Below are positions 18,984-27,319 of a DNA stretch of 64,000 nucleotides, piece after piece. Source of the DNA: Streptomyces monashensis (GTDB lineage Bacteria > Actinomycetota > Actinomycetes > Streptomycetales > Streptomycetaceae); NCBI RefSeq assembly GCF_001866665.1, contig NZ_MLYO01000011.1:186001-250000 (forward strand). The letters run 5' to 3'. The notes beneath the pieces are model-generated. The model was not told where the DNA came from and searched no databases. It was given only the letters and a program-made list of their open reading frames with translations. Positions within the stretch are counted from its first letter, which is position 1, and each line of letters begins with the position of its first letter. A program made the position numbers and the translations under genes.

Positions 18984-20375
18984 GTGCAATTCCACGACTC
19001 GATGATCAGCCTCGTCGGCAACACCCCGCTGGTGCGGCTCAACAACGTGACCAAGGGCATCCAGGCGACCGTCCTTGCCAAGGTCGAGTACTTCAACCCC
19101 GGCGGCTCCGTGAAGGACCGCATCGCCCTGCGCATGATCGAGGCCGCCGAGCAGAGCGGCGAGCTGAAGCCGGGCGGCACCATCGTGGAGCCGACCAGCG
19201 GCAACACCGGTGTGGGGCTCGCGATCGTCGCTCAGCAGAAGGGGTACAAGTGCATCTTCGTGTGCCCCGACAAGGTGAGCACCGACAAGATCAACGTGCT
19301 GCGCGCGTACGGCGCGGAGGTCGTCGTCTGCCCGACCGCAGTGGACCCCGAGCACCCCGACTCCTACTACAACGTCTCCGACCGGCTCGTCCGCGAGACC
19401 CCGGGCGCGTGGAAGCCGGACCAGTACTCCAACCCCAACAACCCGCTCTCCCACTATCACTCGACCGGCCCCGAGCTCTGGGAGCAGACCGAGGGGAAGA
19501 TCACCCACTTCGTGGCGGGCGTGGGCACCGGCGGCACCATCTCCGGCACCGGCCGCTACCTGAAGGACGCCAGTGACGGCACGGTCCAGGTCGTCGGCGC
19601 CGACCCGGAGGGCTCCGTCTACTCCGGCGGCTCCGGGCGGCCGTACCTGATCGAGGGCGTCGGCGAGGACTTCTGGCCGACCGCCTACGACCGCACCGTC
19701 GCCGACGAGATCGTCGCCGTGTCCGACAAGGACGCCTTCCAGATGACCCGCCGCCTGGCCAAGGAGGAGGGCCTGCTGGTGGGCGGCTCCTGCGGCATGG
19801 CCGTCGTCGCCGCGCTGCGGGTCGCCGAGCGGCTCGGCCCGGACGACGTCGTGGTCGTGCTGCTGCCGGACAGCGGGCGCGGGTACCTCAGCAAGATCTT
19901 CAACGACGAGTGGATGGCCGACTACGGCTTCCTGGAGGACGAGGGCCCCAGCGCCCGCGTCGCCGACGTCCTGAACCACAAGGCGGGCGGCACCATCCCC
20001 TCCCTCGTGCACATGCACCCCGAGGAGACCGTCGGCCAGGCCATCGAGGTGCTGCGCGAGTACGGCGTCTCGCAGATGCCGGTCGTCAAGCCGGGCGCAG
20101 GTCACCCGGACGTGATGGCCGCCGAGGTCGTCGGCTCGGTCGTGGAACGGGAGCTGCTGGACGCCCTGTTCTCCCAGCGAGCCTCCCTGGAGGACCCGCT
20201 GGAGAAGCACATGTGCCCGCCGCTCCCGCAGGTCGGCTCCGGCGAGGCCGTCGGCGACCTGATGCAGGTGCTCGGCTCGGCGGACGCGGCGATCGTCCTC
20301 GTCGAGGGCAAGCCGACCGGCGTGGTCAGCCGCCAGGACCTGCTGGCCTTCCTCGCCCAGGGCGGCAAGCAGTAG
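18984..20375 (+). CDS. cbs: Cystathionine beta-synthase
   Basis: PLP enzyme of 463 residues that condenses homocysteine and serine to cystathionine in reverse transsulfuration. The PLP lysine is K44 in NPGGSVKDR, substrate-binding is by EPTSGNTG (about 71-78), and the phosphate-binding glycine loop is AGVGTGGTISGTG (about 174-186). A C-terminal tandem CBS domain pair (about 335-460) is likely to regulate activity; ending VVSRQDLLAFLA is the typical CBS motif. The length and CBS pair fit cystathionine beta-synthase rather than cysteine synthase. The GTG at 18984 follows GGAGA. Confidence 0.93.
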   Translation: MQFHDSMISLVGNTPLVRLNNVTKGIQATVLAKVEYFNPGGSVKDRIALRMIEAAEQSGELKPGGTIVEPTSGNTGVGLAIVAQQKGYKCIFVCPDKVSTDKINVLRAYGAEVVVCPTAVDPEHPDSYYNVSDRLVRETPGAWKPDQYSNPNNPLSHYHSTGPELWEQTEGKITHFVAGVGTGGTISGTGRYLKDASDGTVQVVGADPEGSVYSGGSGRPYLIEGVGEDFWPTAYDRTVADEIVAVSDKDAFQMTRRLAKEEGLLVGGSCGMAVVAALRVAERLGPDDVVVVLLPDSGRGYLSKIFNDEWMADYGFLEDEGPSARVADVLNHKAGGTIPSLVHMHPEETVGQAIEVLREYGVSQMPVVKPGAGHPDVMAAEVVGSVVERELLDALFSQRASLEDPLEKHMCPPLPQVGSGEAVGDLMQVLGSADAAIVLVEGKPTGVVSRQDLLAFLAQGGKQ

Positions 20376-20642
20376 CCGAACGCGCGGTGAACCGCCGGTT
20401 TCCGTGCGGCACTTGCGGGTGGTCTGCCGGTCGGGCGGACTTCGCGGAAGTGGTACGAGCGTGTCACGTCCACGCAGCACACGCTTAACACGGGTCCGGC
20501 ACATTAGTGGGCGTCGGCAGGGGTGGGAGCGGCTCCCCGCCCAGGCCGGCGCCGAACGGCGCCAAGGACCTCCGGAGCGGCTCCCGGACCTCCATGGACG
20601 CCACGGACGCGTGATGCCCGGCCCTGACCCGGCCCGCGTCCC

Positions 20643-20699
20643 TCGCGGGGACCGCCGTCGTCCCGCCCCCCGGAAACGGGGGTGCGGCGGTCCCCGCGA
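20643..20699 (+). terminator. Large hairpin after cystathionine beta-synthase
   Basis: TCGCGGGGACCGCCG (20643-20657) pairs with its exact inverse (20685-20699), and an inner CCCCC/GGGGG stem lengthens it. It lies in the otherwise empty 350-bp gap (20376-20725) between this gene and the converging XRE gene and probably ends both transcripts. Confidence 0.7.
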
Positions 20700-20725
20700 A
20701 AGCTTTCCGGACGGCCGTCAGCTCT

Positions 20726-21601
20726 CTAGACGGTCGTCCAACTCGCCAGCAGCGCCAGGCGCTCCGCCGTCTCCGAGCCCTTCTCCGGGGTGTAGACCAC
20801 GATCGTCTGCTCCGGTTCCTGGCCGACCGTCAGCGTCTCGTACGGCAGCGTCAGCAGGCCCGCGACCGGGTGCCGGATCCTCTTCACGCCGTACGCGCAC
20901 TCCCGGACCTCGTGGTCCGCCCACAGCCGGCGGAAGTCCTCGCTCTTCAGGGAGAGTTCGCCGACCAGGGCGCACAGCTCGGGGTCGTCGGCGTGCCGGC
21001 CGGCGGCGAGCCGCAGATTGGCCACCGTCGTGGCGGCCACCGCCGACCACTCCGGGTACAGCTCACGGGCGGACGGGTTCAGGAAGACCTGCCGGGGCAT
21101 GTTCCGCCCGGCCGCGGGGACGCGGCTGAAGCCGTTCACCGCGTCGCCGAGCGCGTTCCACGCGAGCACGTCCATGCGGCGGCCCAGCACGAACGCCGGG
21201 CTGTGCTCCATGCCGTCGAGCAGGCTCTGCACGCCGGGGCGGACCTGGGGCGCGGGCCGGCGCGGGGACCGTTCACCCTTGTGCCGGTGCTGCGGGCGGG
21301 CCACCGTCCGCAGGTAGGCGTGCTCGGTCTCGTCCAGCCGCAGCACCCGCGCGATCGCGTCCAGCACGGCGTCGGAGACTCCCCCAGACTTCGTCCGGGA
21401 GGTGCCCCCAGCCCCCCGGCCCTGCTCCAGGCGGATGTAGTAGTCGACGCTCACCCCCGCGAGCTGGGCCACCTCCTCGCGGCGCAGGCCCGGTACGCGG
21501 CGCCGCCCATGGCTGGGCAGCCCCACCTCCTCGGGCTGGATCCGTGCACGTCGCGAGCGCAGGAAGTCGCCGACTTCCCCGTCCAGCCAGTCCCCGTTCA
21601 T
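20726..21601 (-). CDS. XRE-family regulator with MmyB-like ligand domain
   Basis: Regulator of 291 residues. An N-terminal helix-turn-helix (about 20-60, LRREEVAQLAGVSVDYYIRLEQGR) is followed by a MmyB-type domain (about 105-285; LAWNALGDAVNG, and the conserved DHEVRECAYGVKRIRHPVAG). Such proteins typically repress a divergently transcribed oxidoreductase, and a short-chain dehydrogenase is indeed divergent with 147 bp between. An in-frame G/S-rich insertion (about residues 61-73, bases 21380-21419) of repeat-like DNA interrupts the normal helix 4 to 5 region of the HTH domain. The ATG at 21601 is the expected start. Confidence 0.88.
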   Translation of the reverse strand: MNGDWLDGEVGDFLRSRRARIQPEEVGLPSHGRRRVPGLRREEVAQLAGVSVDYYIRLEQGRGAGGTSRTKSGGVSDAVLDAIARVLRLDETEHAYLRTVARPQHRHKGERSPRRPAPQVRPGVQSLLDGMEHSPAFVLGRRMDVLAWNALGDAVNGFSRVPAAGRNMPRQVFLNPSARELYPEWSAVAATTVANLRLAAGRHADDPELCALVGELSLKSEDFRRLWADHEVRECAYGVKRIRHPVAGLLTLPYETLTVGQEPEQTIVVYTPEKGSETAERLALLASWTTV

Positions 21602-21644
21602 GGCTCGATCGTAGAGGAGCGGGCGGCCGCGAACCTGGTACTGG

Positions 21645-21673
21645 CATACCCAGGAAAAGCGCATCCCTGGATA
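21645..21673. promoter_or_regulatory. Operator candidate between XRE and SDR genes
   Basis: Two imperfect inverse copies of a CATACCCAGGA-like arm (21645-21655 and the complement of 21663-21673, with CCAGG and CCTGG at their cores) lie in the divergent promoter region. A dimeric XRE regulator binding here would control both genes. Confidence 0.4.
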
Positions 21674-21748
21674 CGGCCGCCGGGCCCGGCGAGGGTGGTG
21701 CCAGCCGCCGGGGAGCAGCCCCGGCGCCGATCCCCAGGGGGAACACCC

Positions 21749-22510
21749 ATGTCGTACACGAACCTGTCCGGCCGCACCGCCGTCGTCACCGGAGCCGCCA
21801 GCGGCATCGGCGAGGCGATCGCCGTCCAGCTCGCCGCCGAGGGCGCCCGGGTGGCGCTGCTCGCCCGGCGCGCCGAGCGGCTCCACGCGCTGGTGGAGAA
21901 GATCCGGGCCGACGGGGGCGAGGCGCTCGCCGTGGCCGCCGACGTCACCGACGACGCGTCCGTGGACGCCGCCCGGGACCTGGTGCACAAGACGTTCGGA
22001 ACCGTCGACCTCGTCGTCAACAACGCCGGTGTCATGCTCCCGAACCCCGTCGCCGACGGCCGGATCGACGAGTGGCAGCGAATGCTCGACACCAACGTCG
22101 GCGGCGTCCTGCGGGTCATCCGCGCCTTCGGCGCCGACCTGGTGGCCGCCGCCGGCGAGGGCCGCGCCGCCGACCTGGTCGACATCTCCTCGATCGGCGC
22201 CCACGTCCCGTTCCCCAACTACGCGGTGTACGGCGCCACGAAGGCCGCGGTCACCTATCTCTCGCAGTCCCTGCGCGGCGAGTTCGGGCCGCGCGACGTG
22301 CGGGTGACGAACATCGAGCCGGGGCTGACGCAGACCGAGCTGGCGACGCACATCGACAGCACGGAACTCTCCGGCCAGCTGGACGGCATGCTCGACGCGA
22401 TCGGCAGCCTGACGGCGGCGGAGGTCGCGGACGTCGTCGCCTACGCCACCAGCCGTCCCCGGCACGTCAACCTCCGCCAGATCATGGTCCTTCCGACCCG
22501 GCAGGCCTGA
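21749..22510 (+). CDS. Short-chain dehydrogenase/reductase
   Basis: Classical SDR of 253 residues. The NAD(P)-binding loop is VVTGAASGIGEAI (about 11-23), the NNAGVM motif stabilises the central sheet (about 90-95), the catalytic serine is in VDISSIG and the Tyr-Lys pair is in YAVYGATKAAVT (about 156-167). The residue after strand 2 (LARRAERL) has an Arg that suggests NADP(H). The substrate is unknown. The ATG at 21749 has AGGGGGA upstream. It is divergent from, and probably repressed by, the XRE/MmyB gene. Confidence 0.9.
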   Translation: MSYTNLSGRTAVVTGAASGIGEAIAVQLAAEGARVALLARRAERLHALVEKIRADGGEALAVAADVTDDASVDAARDLVHKTFGTVDLVVNNAGVMLPNPVADGRIDEWQRMLDTNVGGVLRVIRAFGADLVAAAGEGRAADLVDISSIGAHVPFPNYAVYGATKAAVTYLSQSLRGEFGPRDVRVTNIEPGLTQTELATHIDSTELSGQLDGMLDAIGSLTAAEVADVVAYATSRPRHVNLRQIMVLPTRQA

Positions 22511-22528
22511 TCCGGTCCCGGCGTCCGG

Positions 22529-22954
22529 TCAGCCGTCGTCGCGGGAGCGGTCGCGGCGGCCGGAGAGCAGTTCGGGGTTGAGCCGGACCGCCTGGGCGAA
22601 GTTGACGCCGACGATGCCCACCCAGGCGGCGATCGTCCCGGTCGTCCCCGCGATGCCGCCGCAGACGGCGGTCAGCGGGATCGCGAGGACCAGCGAGATG
22701 ATCGCGAACCCGAAGCGCTCCCCCCAGGTGTCGGCGTCCTTCGGCCGTCGCGCGCCACGTACGCTCGCCATCCGCTGTTCGGCCAGGTGCCGCTGCACCC
22801 GGCGGGCCACGATGTCGTCGATGCGCCGCTCGGCCTTCTCCATGAAGGAGTCCAGCAGCGCGGCGTCGTAGTCCTCGCCCAGCTCGCGGCGGGCCCGCAC
22901 CGTGGCGTCGAGATCCTTGCGCAGGTCCACGTCCTGTGGGTCCAGAGTGCTCAT
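22529..22954 (-). CDS. Small integral membrane protein, hypothetical
   Basis: Protein of 141 residues: a soluble, highly charged helical N-terminal half (1-80, DLRKDLDATVRARRELGEDYD and following) and two membrane helices (about 82-100 and 104-122, FAIISLVLAIPLTAVCGG and GTIAAWVGIVGVNFAQ). The layout suggests a DUF1707-like or small anchoring protein, but I do not recognise the family. The ATG at 22954 lies seven bases after TAACCT, so the message is probably leaderless. It converges with the SDR gene at 18 bp. Confidence 0.7.
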   Translation of the reverse strand: MSTLDPQDVDLRKDLDATVRARRELGEDYDAALLDSFMEKAERRIDDIVARRVQRHLAEQRMASVRGARRPKDADTWGERFGFAIISLVLAIPLTAVCGGIAGTTGTIAAWVGIVGVNFAQAVRLNPELLSGRRDRSRDDG

Positions 22955-23175
22955 GCCGTTCAGGTTAGGGAGCGGCCGCCTGCGCCGCACTGGGGATAGC
23001 CCCCCTGTCCGGGGCGGGGACAGTGGGGCGGACCCGTCGGGATGCCCCTTGCTCGACTGCATAGTCTCATGCACAGTTCTTGGTGTGTGAATAGCCTGTC
23101 AACGGGGTCGGTGTCCGTCCGCGGCAACGGACGACCGACGGGCAGGACCGGCTGTCGGGATCGAGGGGAGTGTGC

Positions 23176-24735
23176 GTGTTGTCGTCTCGCATGGTGGATG
23201 CGTCGCCGTCCGTGCCGGCCACGCGCTCCGCGACCGTGGTGCTGGACGGGTCCGGACTCGGGGTCGAGGACGTCGTACGCCTCGCCGACGGGAGCGCGCG
23301 GCCGGTCCCCGCGCCCGAGGCGATGCGGCGGGTGGAGGAGTCCTGGAACGCCGCCCGGCGGCTCGCCGCCACCGGGCGCGTCTACGGCCGCTCCACCGGC
23401 GTCGGCGCCAACCGGAACGAGGACGTGCCCTCCCTCGCGCCTTCCGCCCCGCCCGCACAGGGGGGACCCCCGCAGGCCGCCGCCGATCACGGCATGCGGC
23501 TGCTGCGCAGCCACGCCGGCGCGGTCGGCGAGGAACTCCCCGCCCGGCAGGTGCGCGCCGCCCTCGCCGTCCGCGCCAACCAGCTGCTGGCCGGCGGTGC
23601 CGGGCTGCGGCCGAGCGTGGTCACCGCGCTGTGCGAGGCGCTGGAGTCGGGCGCGTACCCGGTCGTCAACGAGTTCGGTTCGGTCGGCACCGGAGACATC
23701 GCGGGCCTGGCCCAGGTCGGCCTCGCGCTCGCCGGGGAACACCCGTGGCGGGGCGCGGGCGCCCCCGCCCCGCGGCGCCTCGACAACAACGACGCCCTCG
23801 CCCTGATCAGCAGCAACGCCCTGACCCTCGGCCAGTCCACGCTCGCCCTGCACGAACTGCGCGGGCTCGTCGGCGCCACCCAGGTCGTCGCCGCGCTGTC
23901 GCTGCTCGCCGTCGACGGCTCCCACGAGGCCTACGCCGCCCCCGTGCACGCCGCCCGCCCGGACCGGGGCAGCGCCGAGGCGGCCCGGCGGATGCGCGCG
24001 CTGATCGGCGCCGCCGACCGGCCCACCCCGCCGCTCGGCCGGATCCAGGACCCCTACGGCTTCCGCTGCCTGCCCCAGATCCACGGCCCCGCGTACGACG
24101 CCGCCGACGCCCTGGAGCGGGTGCTGGACGTGGAGATCAACGCGGCCGCCGAGAACCCGCTCATCGTCCCCGAGGACCAGGCCGCCTACCATCACGGCGG
24201 CTTCTACGCGGCCCGACTCGCCCTCGCCCTCGACCACTTCAGGCTCGCCCTCACCCAGGTGGCCCGGCTGTCGACCTCCCGCCTGTCCACCCTCAACGAG
24301 CCCGCCTACACCCGGCTGCGGCCCTTCCTCGCGGACGCCGAGCCGGCCGCCTCCGGCGTGATGATCCTGGAGTACGCGGCCGCCGCCGCCCTCGGTGACC
24401 TGCGCGCCTTTTCCGCGCCCGCCTCGCTCGGCCACGCTGTACTCTCCCGGGGCGTCGAGGAACAGGCGAGCTTCGCCTCGCTCGCCGCGCGGCAGACCCT
24501 GCGCGCGTGCGGTGCGTATCGTCTGGTGGTCGGCTGCGAACTCGTCGCCGCCGTCCGCGCGCTGCGCCTGCGAGACCTGCGGCCCGATCCGGGGCTGCCG
24601 GCCGGCCGGGCCTTCGCGCTCGCCGAGCCGGTCCTCGGCACCGACGCGGCCGACCGGCCGCTCACGGACGACGTGGCGGCGGCGGCCGCGCTGCTCGACC
24701 GGTTCACGGACATCTGGAGGGGGAGCGCGTCATGA
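23176..24735 (+). CDS. Aromatic amino acid ammonia-lyase homologue lacking the MIO triad
   Basis: Protein of 519 residues of the histidine/phenylalanine ammonia-lyase superfamily. It keeps the catalytic-tyrosine motif VYGRSTGVGANRN (about 73-85), QDPYGFRCLPQIHG (about 292-305) and AENPLI. The Ala-Ser-Gly triad that cyclises into the MIO cofactor is replaced: GSVGTGDIAG, T172-G173-D174, one residue shorter and without serine. The usual QEDHVSM segment is EEQASFASL. It is therefore unlikely to act as a normal lyase. A 14-residue Pro/Ala insertion follows DVPSL. The GTG at 23176 has GGGGAG upstream. The RpiR gene overlaps its stop by ATGA. A role as a ligand-sensing partner or altered enzyme is possible. 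Confidence 0.85.
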   Translation: MLSSRMVDASPSVPATRSATVVLDGSGLGVEDVVRLADGSARPVPAPEAMRRVEESWNAARRLAATGRVYGRSTGVGANRNEDVPSLAPSAPPAQGGPPQAAADHGMRLLRSHAGAVGEELPARQVRAALAVRANQLLAGGAGLRPSVVTALCEALESGAYPVVNEFGSVGTGDIAGLAQVGLALAGEHPWRGAGAPAPRRLDNNDALALISSNALTLGQSTLALHELRGLVGATQVVAALSLLAVDGSHEAYAAPVHAARPDRGSAEAARRMRALIGAADRPTPPLGRIQDPYGFRCLPQIHGPAYDAADALERVLDVEINAAAENPLIVPEDQAAYHHGGFYAARLALALDHFRLALTQVARLSTSRLSTLNEPAYTRLRPFLADAEPAASGVMILEYAAAAALGDLRAFSAPASLGHAVLSRGVEEQASFASLAARQTLRACGAYRLVVGCELVAAVRALRLRDLRPDPGLPAGRAFALAEPVLGTDAADRPLTDDVAAAAALLDRFTDIWRGSAS

Positions 24736-25628
24736 GCGTGGACAGGAGTACCGGCGAGGCCTCCGGGGCGGCGTCCGGCACAGCGCCCGGCACCCCGGAC
24801 AGCCCCGCGGGCCGGCTGCAGGCCCTCTTCGAGGGACACCGGCTCACCCCGACCCAGCGCCGGATCGCGCACAGCATGGTCCGGCGGGCCGCCGACGTGG
24901 CCTTCCTGTCCAGCGTGGAGCTGGCCGAACTGGCCGGGGTCAGCCAGCCGTCGGTGACGCGGTTCGCCGTCGCGCTCGGCTTCGACGGCTACCCGGCGCT
25001 GCGCAGGCACCTGCGCGAGGTCGTGCCCGCCGAACCGGCCGCCGAGGCGGGCGCGTTCAACGAGTACCAGCAGGCCGTCGAGGCCGAGATCGAGAACCTG
25101 CGGCACCTCGCCGAACTGCTCGCCGACCCGCGCCCGGTGCAGAAGGCCGGCCGGGTCCTGGCCGCCTCCCGCCCGCTCCCGGTGCTCGGGCTGCGCGCGG
25201 CCGCCTCGCAGGCGTACGGCTTCTCCTACTTCGCCGCCAAGGTCCACCCGGACGTCCGGCTGCTCGACGAGGGCGGCACGATGCTCCAGGACCGCATCGA
25301 CGCCGCCGTCCGCGCGGGCGCCTCGGCCCTGCTGTGCTTCGCGCTGCCCCGGCATCCGCGCGAGGTCGTCGACACCCTCGCCTACGCCAGGGACGTGGGG
25401 CTGACCACGGTCACGGTCGCCGACTCCGCGTTCGCGCCGGTCGCCAAGTACTCCGACCTCCTCCTCCCCGCGGCAGTCGGCACCGGGCTCGCCTTCGACA
25501 CCGCGTGCGCGCCGATGCTCCTCGGCCGGGTCCTGCTGGAGGCGGTCTGTGACGACCTGCCGCAGGCACAGGCCCGGCTGGAGGAGTTCGACGCGAAGGC
25601 GGCGGCCCGGGGCCTGTTCGTGGAGTGA
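24732..25628 (+). CDS. MurR/RpiR-family transcriptional regulator
   Basis: Regulator of 298 residues: an N-terminal RpiR helix-turn-helix (about 30-100, SVELAELAGVSQPSVTRFAVALGF) and a C-terminal SIS domain (about 130-285) that usually binds phosphosugars. The start ATG at 24732 overlaps the stop of the ammonia-lyase homologue, so both are co-translated. Because the histidine-utilisation operon lies nearby and shares a motif with the promoter of this pair, it may be the hut regulator. That is inference; SIS-domain regulators of amino acid or urocanate-related pathways are less common than sugar ones. Confidence 0.88.
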   Translation: MSVDRSTGEASGAASGTAPGTPDSPAGRLQALFEGHRLTPTQRRIAHSMVRRAADVAFLSSVELAELAGVSQPSVTRFAVALGFDGYPALRRHLREVVPAEPAAEAGAFNEYQQAVEAEIENLRHLAELLADPRPVQKAGRVLAASRPLPVLGLRAAASQAYGFSYFAAKVHPDVRLLDEGGTMLQDRIDAAVRAGASALLCFALPRHPREVVDTLAYARDVGLTTVTVADSAFAPVAKYSDLLLPAAVGTGLAFDTACAPMLLGRVLLEAVCDDLPQAQARLEEFDAKAAARGLFVE

Positions 25629-25734
25629 CCCGCCTGCGCGCTCTCAAGGCTGCTCTCAGACTCGTCTCACGTTCGCCCGCTAGCTTCCCTGCGACATACA
25701 GGCGCTGTGGGAACACGTGACACGGGAGGCCGAC

Positions 25735-26337
25735 GTGGCGCGCGCGGGACGAGAGGGACGCGGCGGACGCGGACTGGCCCGGGTGGCCGTCGTCGTACGG
25801 GCCGGGGCCGCGCCGCTGTGGTGGTCCGGGGTGGTCGCGGCCGGGATCGGGGTGCTGCCGCCCGGACTGACCGGACGCCGGACCGGGATGCTGGCCGGGG
25901 CCGCGCTGTTCCTCGTGGCCGCGGCCGCCGTGCCGCTCGGGCGGCGGGGGCGGTACGACGTCCTCGCGCGCGGCGCGGCCCGCGCCGGCAAGTACGACGT
26001 GCTCCAGGACCGCGCGGTGACCGTGCGCGTCTGGCGCCGGGGCCACCGCTGGTGGCTGCTGCTCGCCCTCGCCCTGGCGCTGGGCTCGGCCTTCGTCCTC
26101 CCCGCGGCCGGCGGCCTGCTGCTCGCCGGGCTCGGCACCGGACTGCGGCTGAAGGCGGCCTGGATCGGGCGGCGCGAGCGGGCCGAGCAGACGCTGCTGT
26201 GGGTGCGCGTCGACCGGCTCGGCCCGCGCGGCGGGAATCCGGTGGGCAAGGCCGTGACGGGCCTGCGCGGCACGGGCATCGCGGCCGGCGACGCGGCCCC
26301 GGGCGGAGCCCGCCGCCGCAGCGCGGCACTCGTCTAG
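25735..26337 (+). CDS. Membrane protein, hypothetical
   Basis: Protein of 200 residues with two pairs of hydrophobic segments (about 23-45, 50-68, 104-122 and 124-138), the middle and C-terminal parts being Arg-rich and cytoplasmic. The start is the GTG at 25735, five bases after GGGAGG; a GTG six codons upstream has no ribosome site. The C-terminal part (GRRERAEQTLLWVRVDRLG) is basic. I recognise no family. It converges with the Roadblock cluster and may or may not be related to it. Confidence 0.6.
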   Translation: MARAGREGRGGRGLARVAVVVRAGAAPLWWSGVVAAGIGVLPPGLTGRRTGMLAGAALFLVAAAAVPLGRRGRYDVLARGAARAGKYDVLQDRAVTVRVWRRGHRWWLLLALALALGSAFVLPAAGGLLLAGLGTGLRLKAAWIGRRERAEQTLLWVRVDRLGPRGGNPVGKAVTGLRGTGIAAGDAAPGGARRRSAALV

Positions 26338-26359
26338 GTCCGACAGGGCCTACGAGGTC

Positions 26360-26734
26360 TCAGACCTCCAGTTGCTCCTCGATCCGCTTCAGCTGGTGCC
26401 GGGCCATCGCCAGGTTGGCCCGGGAGGAGTCCAGGACCAGGTAGAGGAACAGGCCGTTGCCGCCGCGGCTCTTGAGCAGACGGACCATGTGGTACTGGTC
26501 CGTCAGCGTGATCAGCACGTCCTCGATCTCGCCCTTGAGGCCCAGCATCTCCATCGTGCGCATCTTGGCGCGGATCACGTCGGTGTTGCCGGCGGCGGCG
26601 ACGTTCAGGTCGAAGCTCTTGCTGCCGCCCATCGTGCCCAGCGCCATCCCGCTGGTGTAGTCGACGAGTGCGACGCCGGTGGCGCCCTCGATGGTGGTGA
26701 GGGCTTCCTTCAGCGCGGTCTCGGTGTTGGCCAT
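26360..26734 (-). CDS. Roadblock/LC7-like protein A
   Basis: Protein of 124 residues, fourth and last gene of the minus-strand cluster 28506-26360. It has the alpha/beta layout of a Roadblock fold: an N-terminal helix, ATGVALVDYTSGMALGTMGG (about 18-37) as the first strand hairpin, DQYHMVRLLKSRGGNGLFLYLVLD (split; about 75-100) and a C-terminal helix RANLAMARHQLKRIEEQL. It is a clear paralogue of gene C at 28111-28506, which shares VD-TSG-ALGT-G. Such proteins usually dimerise and act on small GTPases or kinases. The ATG at 26734 has GAGAGGA upstream. Confidence 0.8.
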   Translation of the reverse strand: MANTETALKEALTTIEGATGVALVDYTSGMALGTMGGSKSFDLNVAAAGNTDVIRAKMRTMEMLGLKGEIEDVLITLTDQYHMVRLLKSRGGNGLFLYLVLDSSRANLAMARHQLKRIEEQLEV

Positions 26735-26754
26735 GGTGGGTCCTCTCGGATCGT

Positions 26755-27258
26755 TCAACCGTCGGTTGCGGTGCGCACGTCGGCGCTCGGGGTGCGGGTC
26801 GTACGGGGGCGGGTCGGGGGTGCGGGGCTGACGGCGCCGAGCGCCCTGCGGGGCGGGCGGCCGACCCGGGCGGTGGCCTCGGCGGCGTCGAGCAGCTCCC
26901 CGATCCGGGCGCCGGCCCGGCGGCCCTCCAGGTGCAGCCGCCCGACGTTGACCCGGCCCTCGGCGAGCAGGGTCAGTACGGCGGTGCGGCCCGCGGCGTA
27001 GGTGGCGACGTAGCCGCCCTCGCCGCGTACGAGCAGCTCGCGGAAGCCGCCGTGTCCGGTGGCGTCGCTGACCCGGACGGCCACGCCGAGCGCGGCGGCG
27101 GTCAGCGCGGACAGGCCCTCGGGGTCGACCCCGGGGGTGTCGTGGGCGACGACGAGTCCGTCGACGCCGGCCGCCAGAGCGCCGGTGAGCTGCGGCACTC
27201 GGGTACGCAGCCGACGCAGCTCCTCCAGGACCGCCTGGAGGTCCTCCTCGGACACCAT
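26755..27258 (-). CDS. Roadblock/LC7 domain protein B
   Basis: Protein of 167 residues with a canonical Roadblock/LC7 domain (about 20-125): a leading helix (EEDLQAVLEELRRLRTRVP), GVDGLVVAHDTPGVDPEGLSA as the classical V-D-G-x-x-V strand, EGGYVATYAAGRTAVLTLLAE and the last helix RIGELLDAAEATARV. This is the type related to CvnB or MglB. A Pro/Arg-rich tail (about 130-167) is probably disordered. It sits between gene A (20 bp downstream) and the PATAN-like gene (61 bp upstream). The ATG at 27258 follows GAGAGGAGAG. Confidence 0.83.
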   Translation of the reverse strand: MVSEEDLQAVLEELRRLRTRVPQLTGALAAGVDGLVVAHDTPGVDPEGLSALTAAALGVAVRVSDATGHGGFRELLVRGEGGYVATYAAGRTAVLTLLAEGRVNVGRLHLEGRRAGARIGELLDAAEATARVGRPPRRALGAVSPAPPTRPRTTRTPSADVRTATDG

Positions 27259-27319
27259 CAGCTCTCTCCTCTCGGCGGGTCGGTGCTCGGCGGGCTGCCG
27301 CTCGGCGGGGCGGTGCCGT

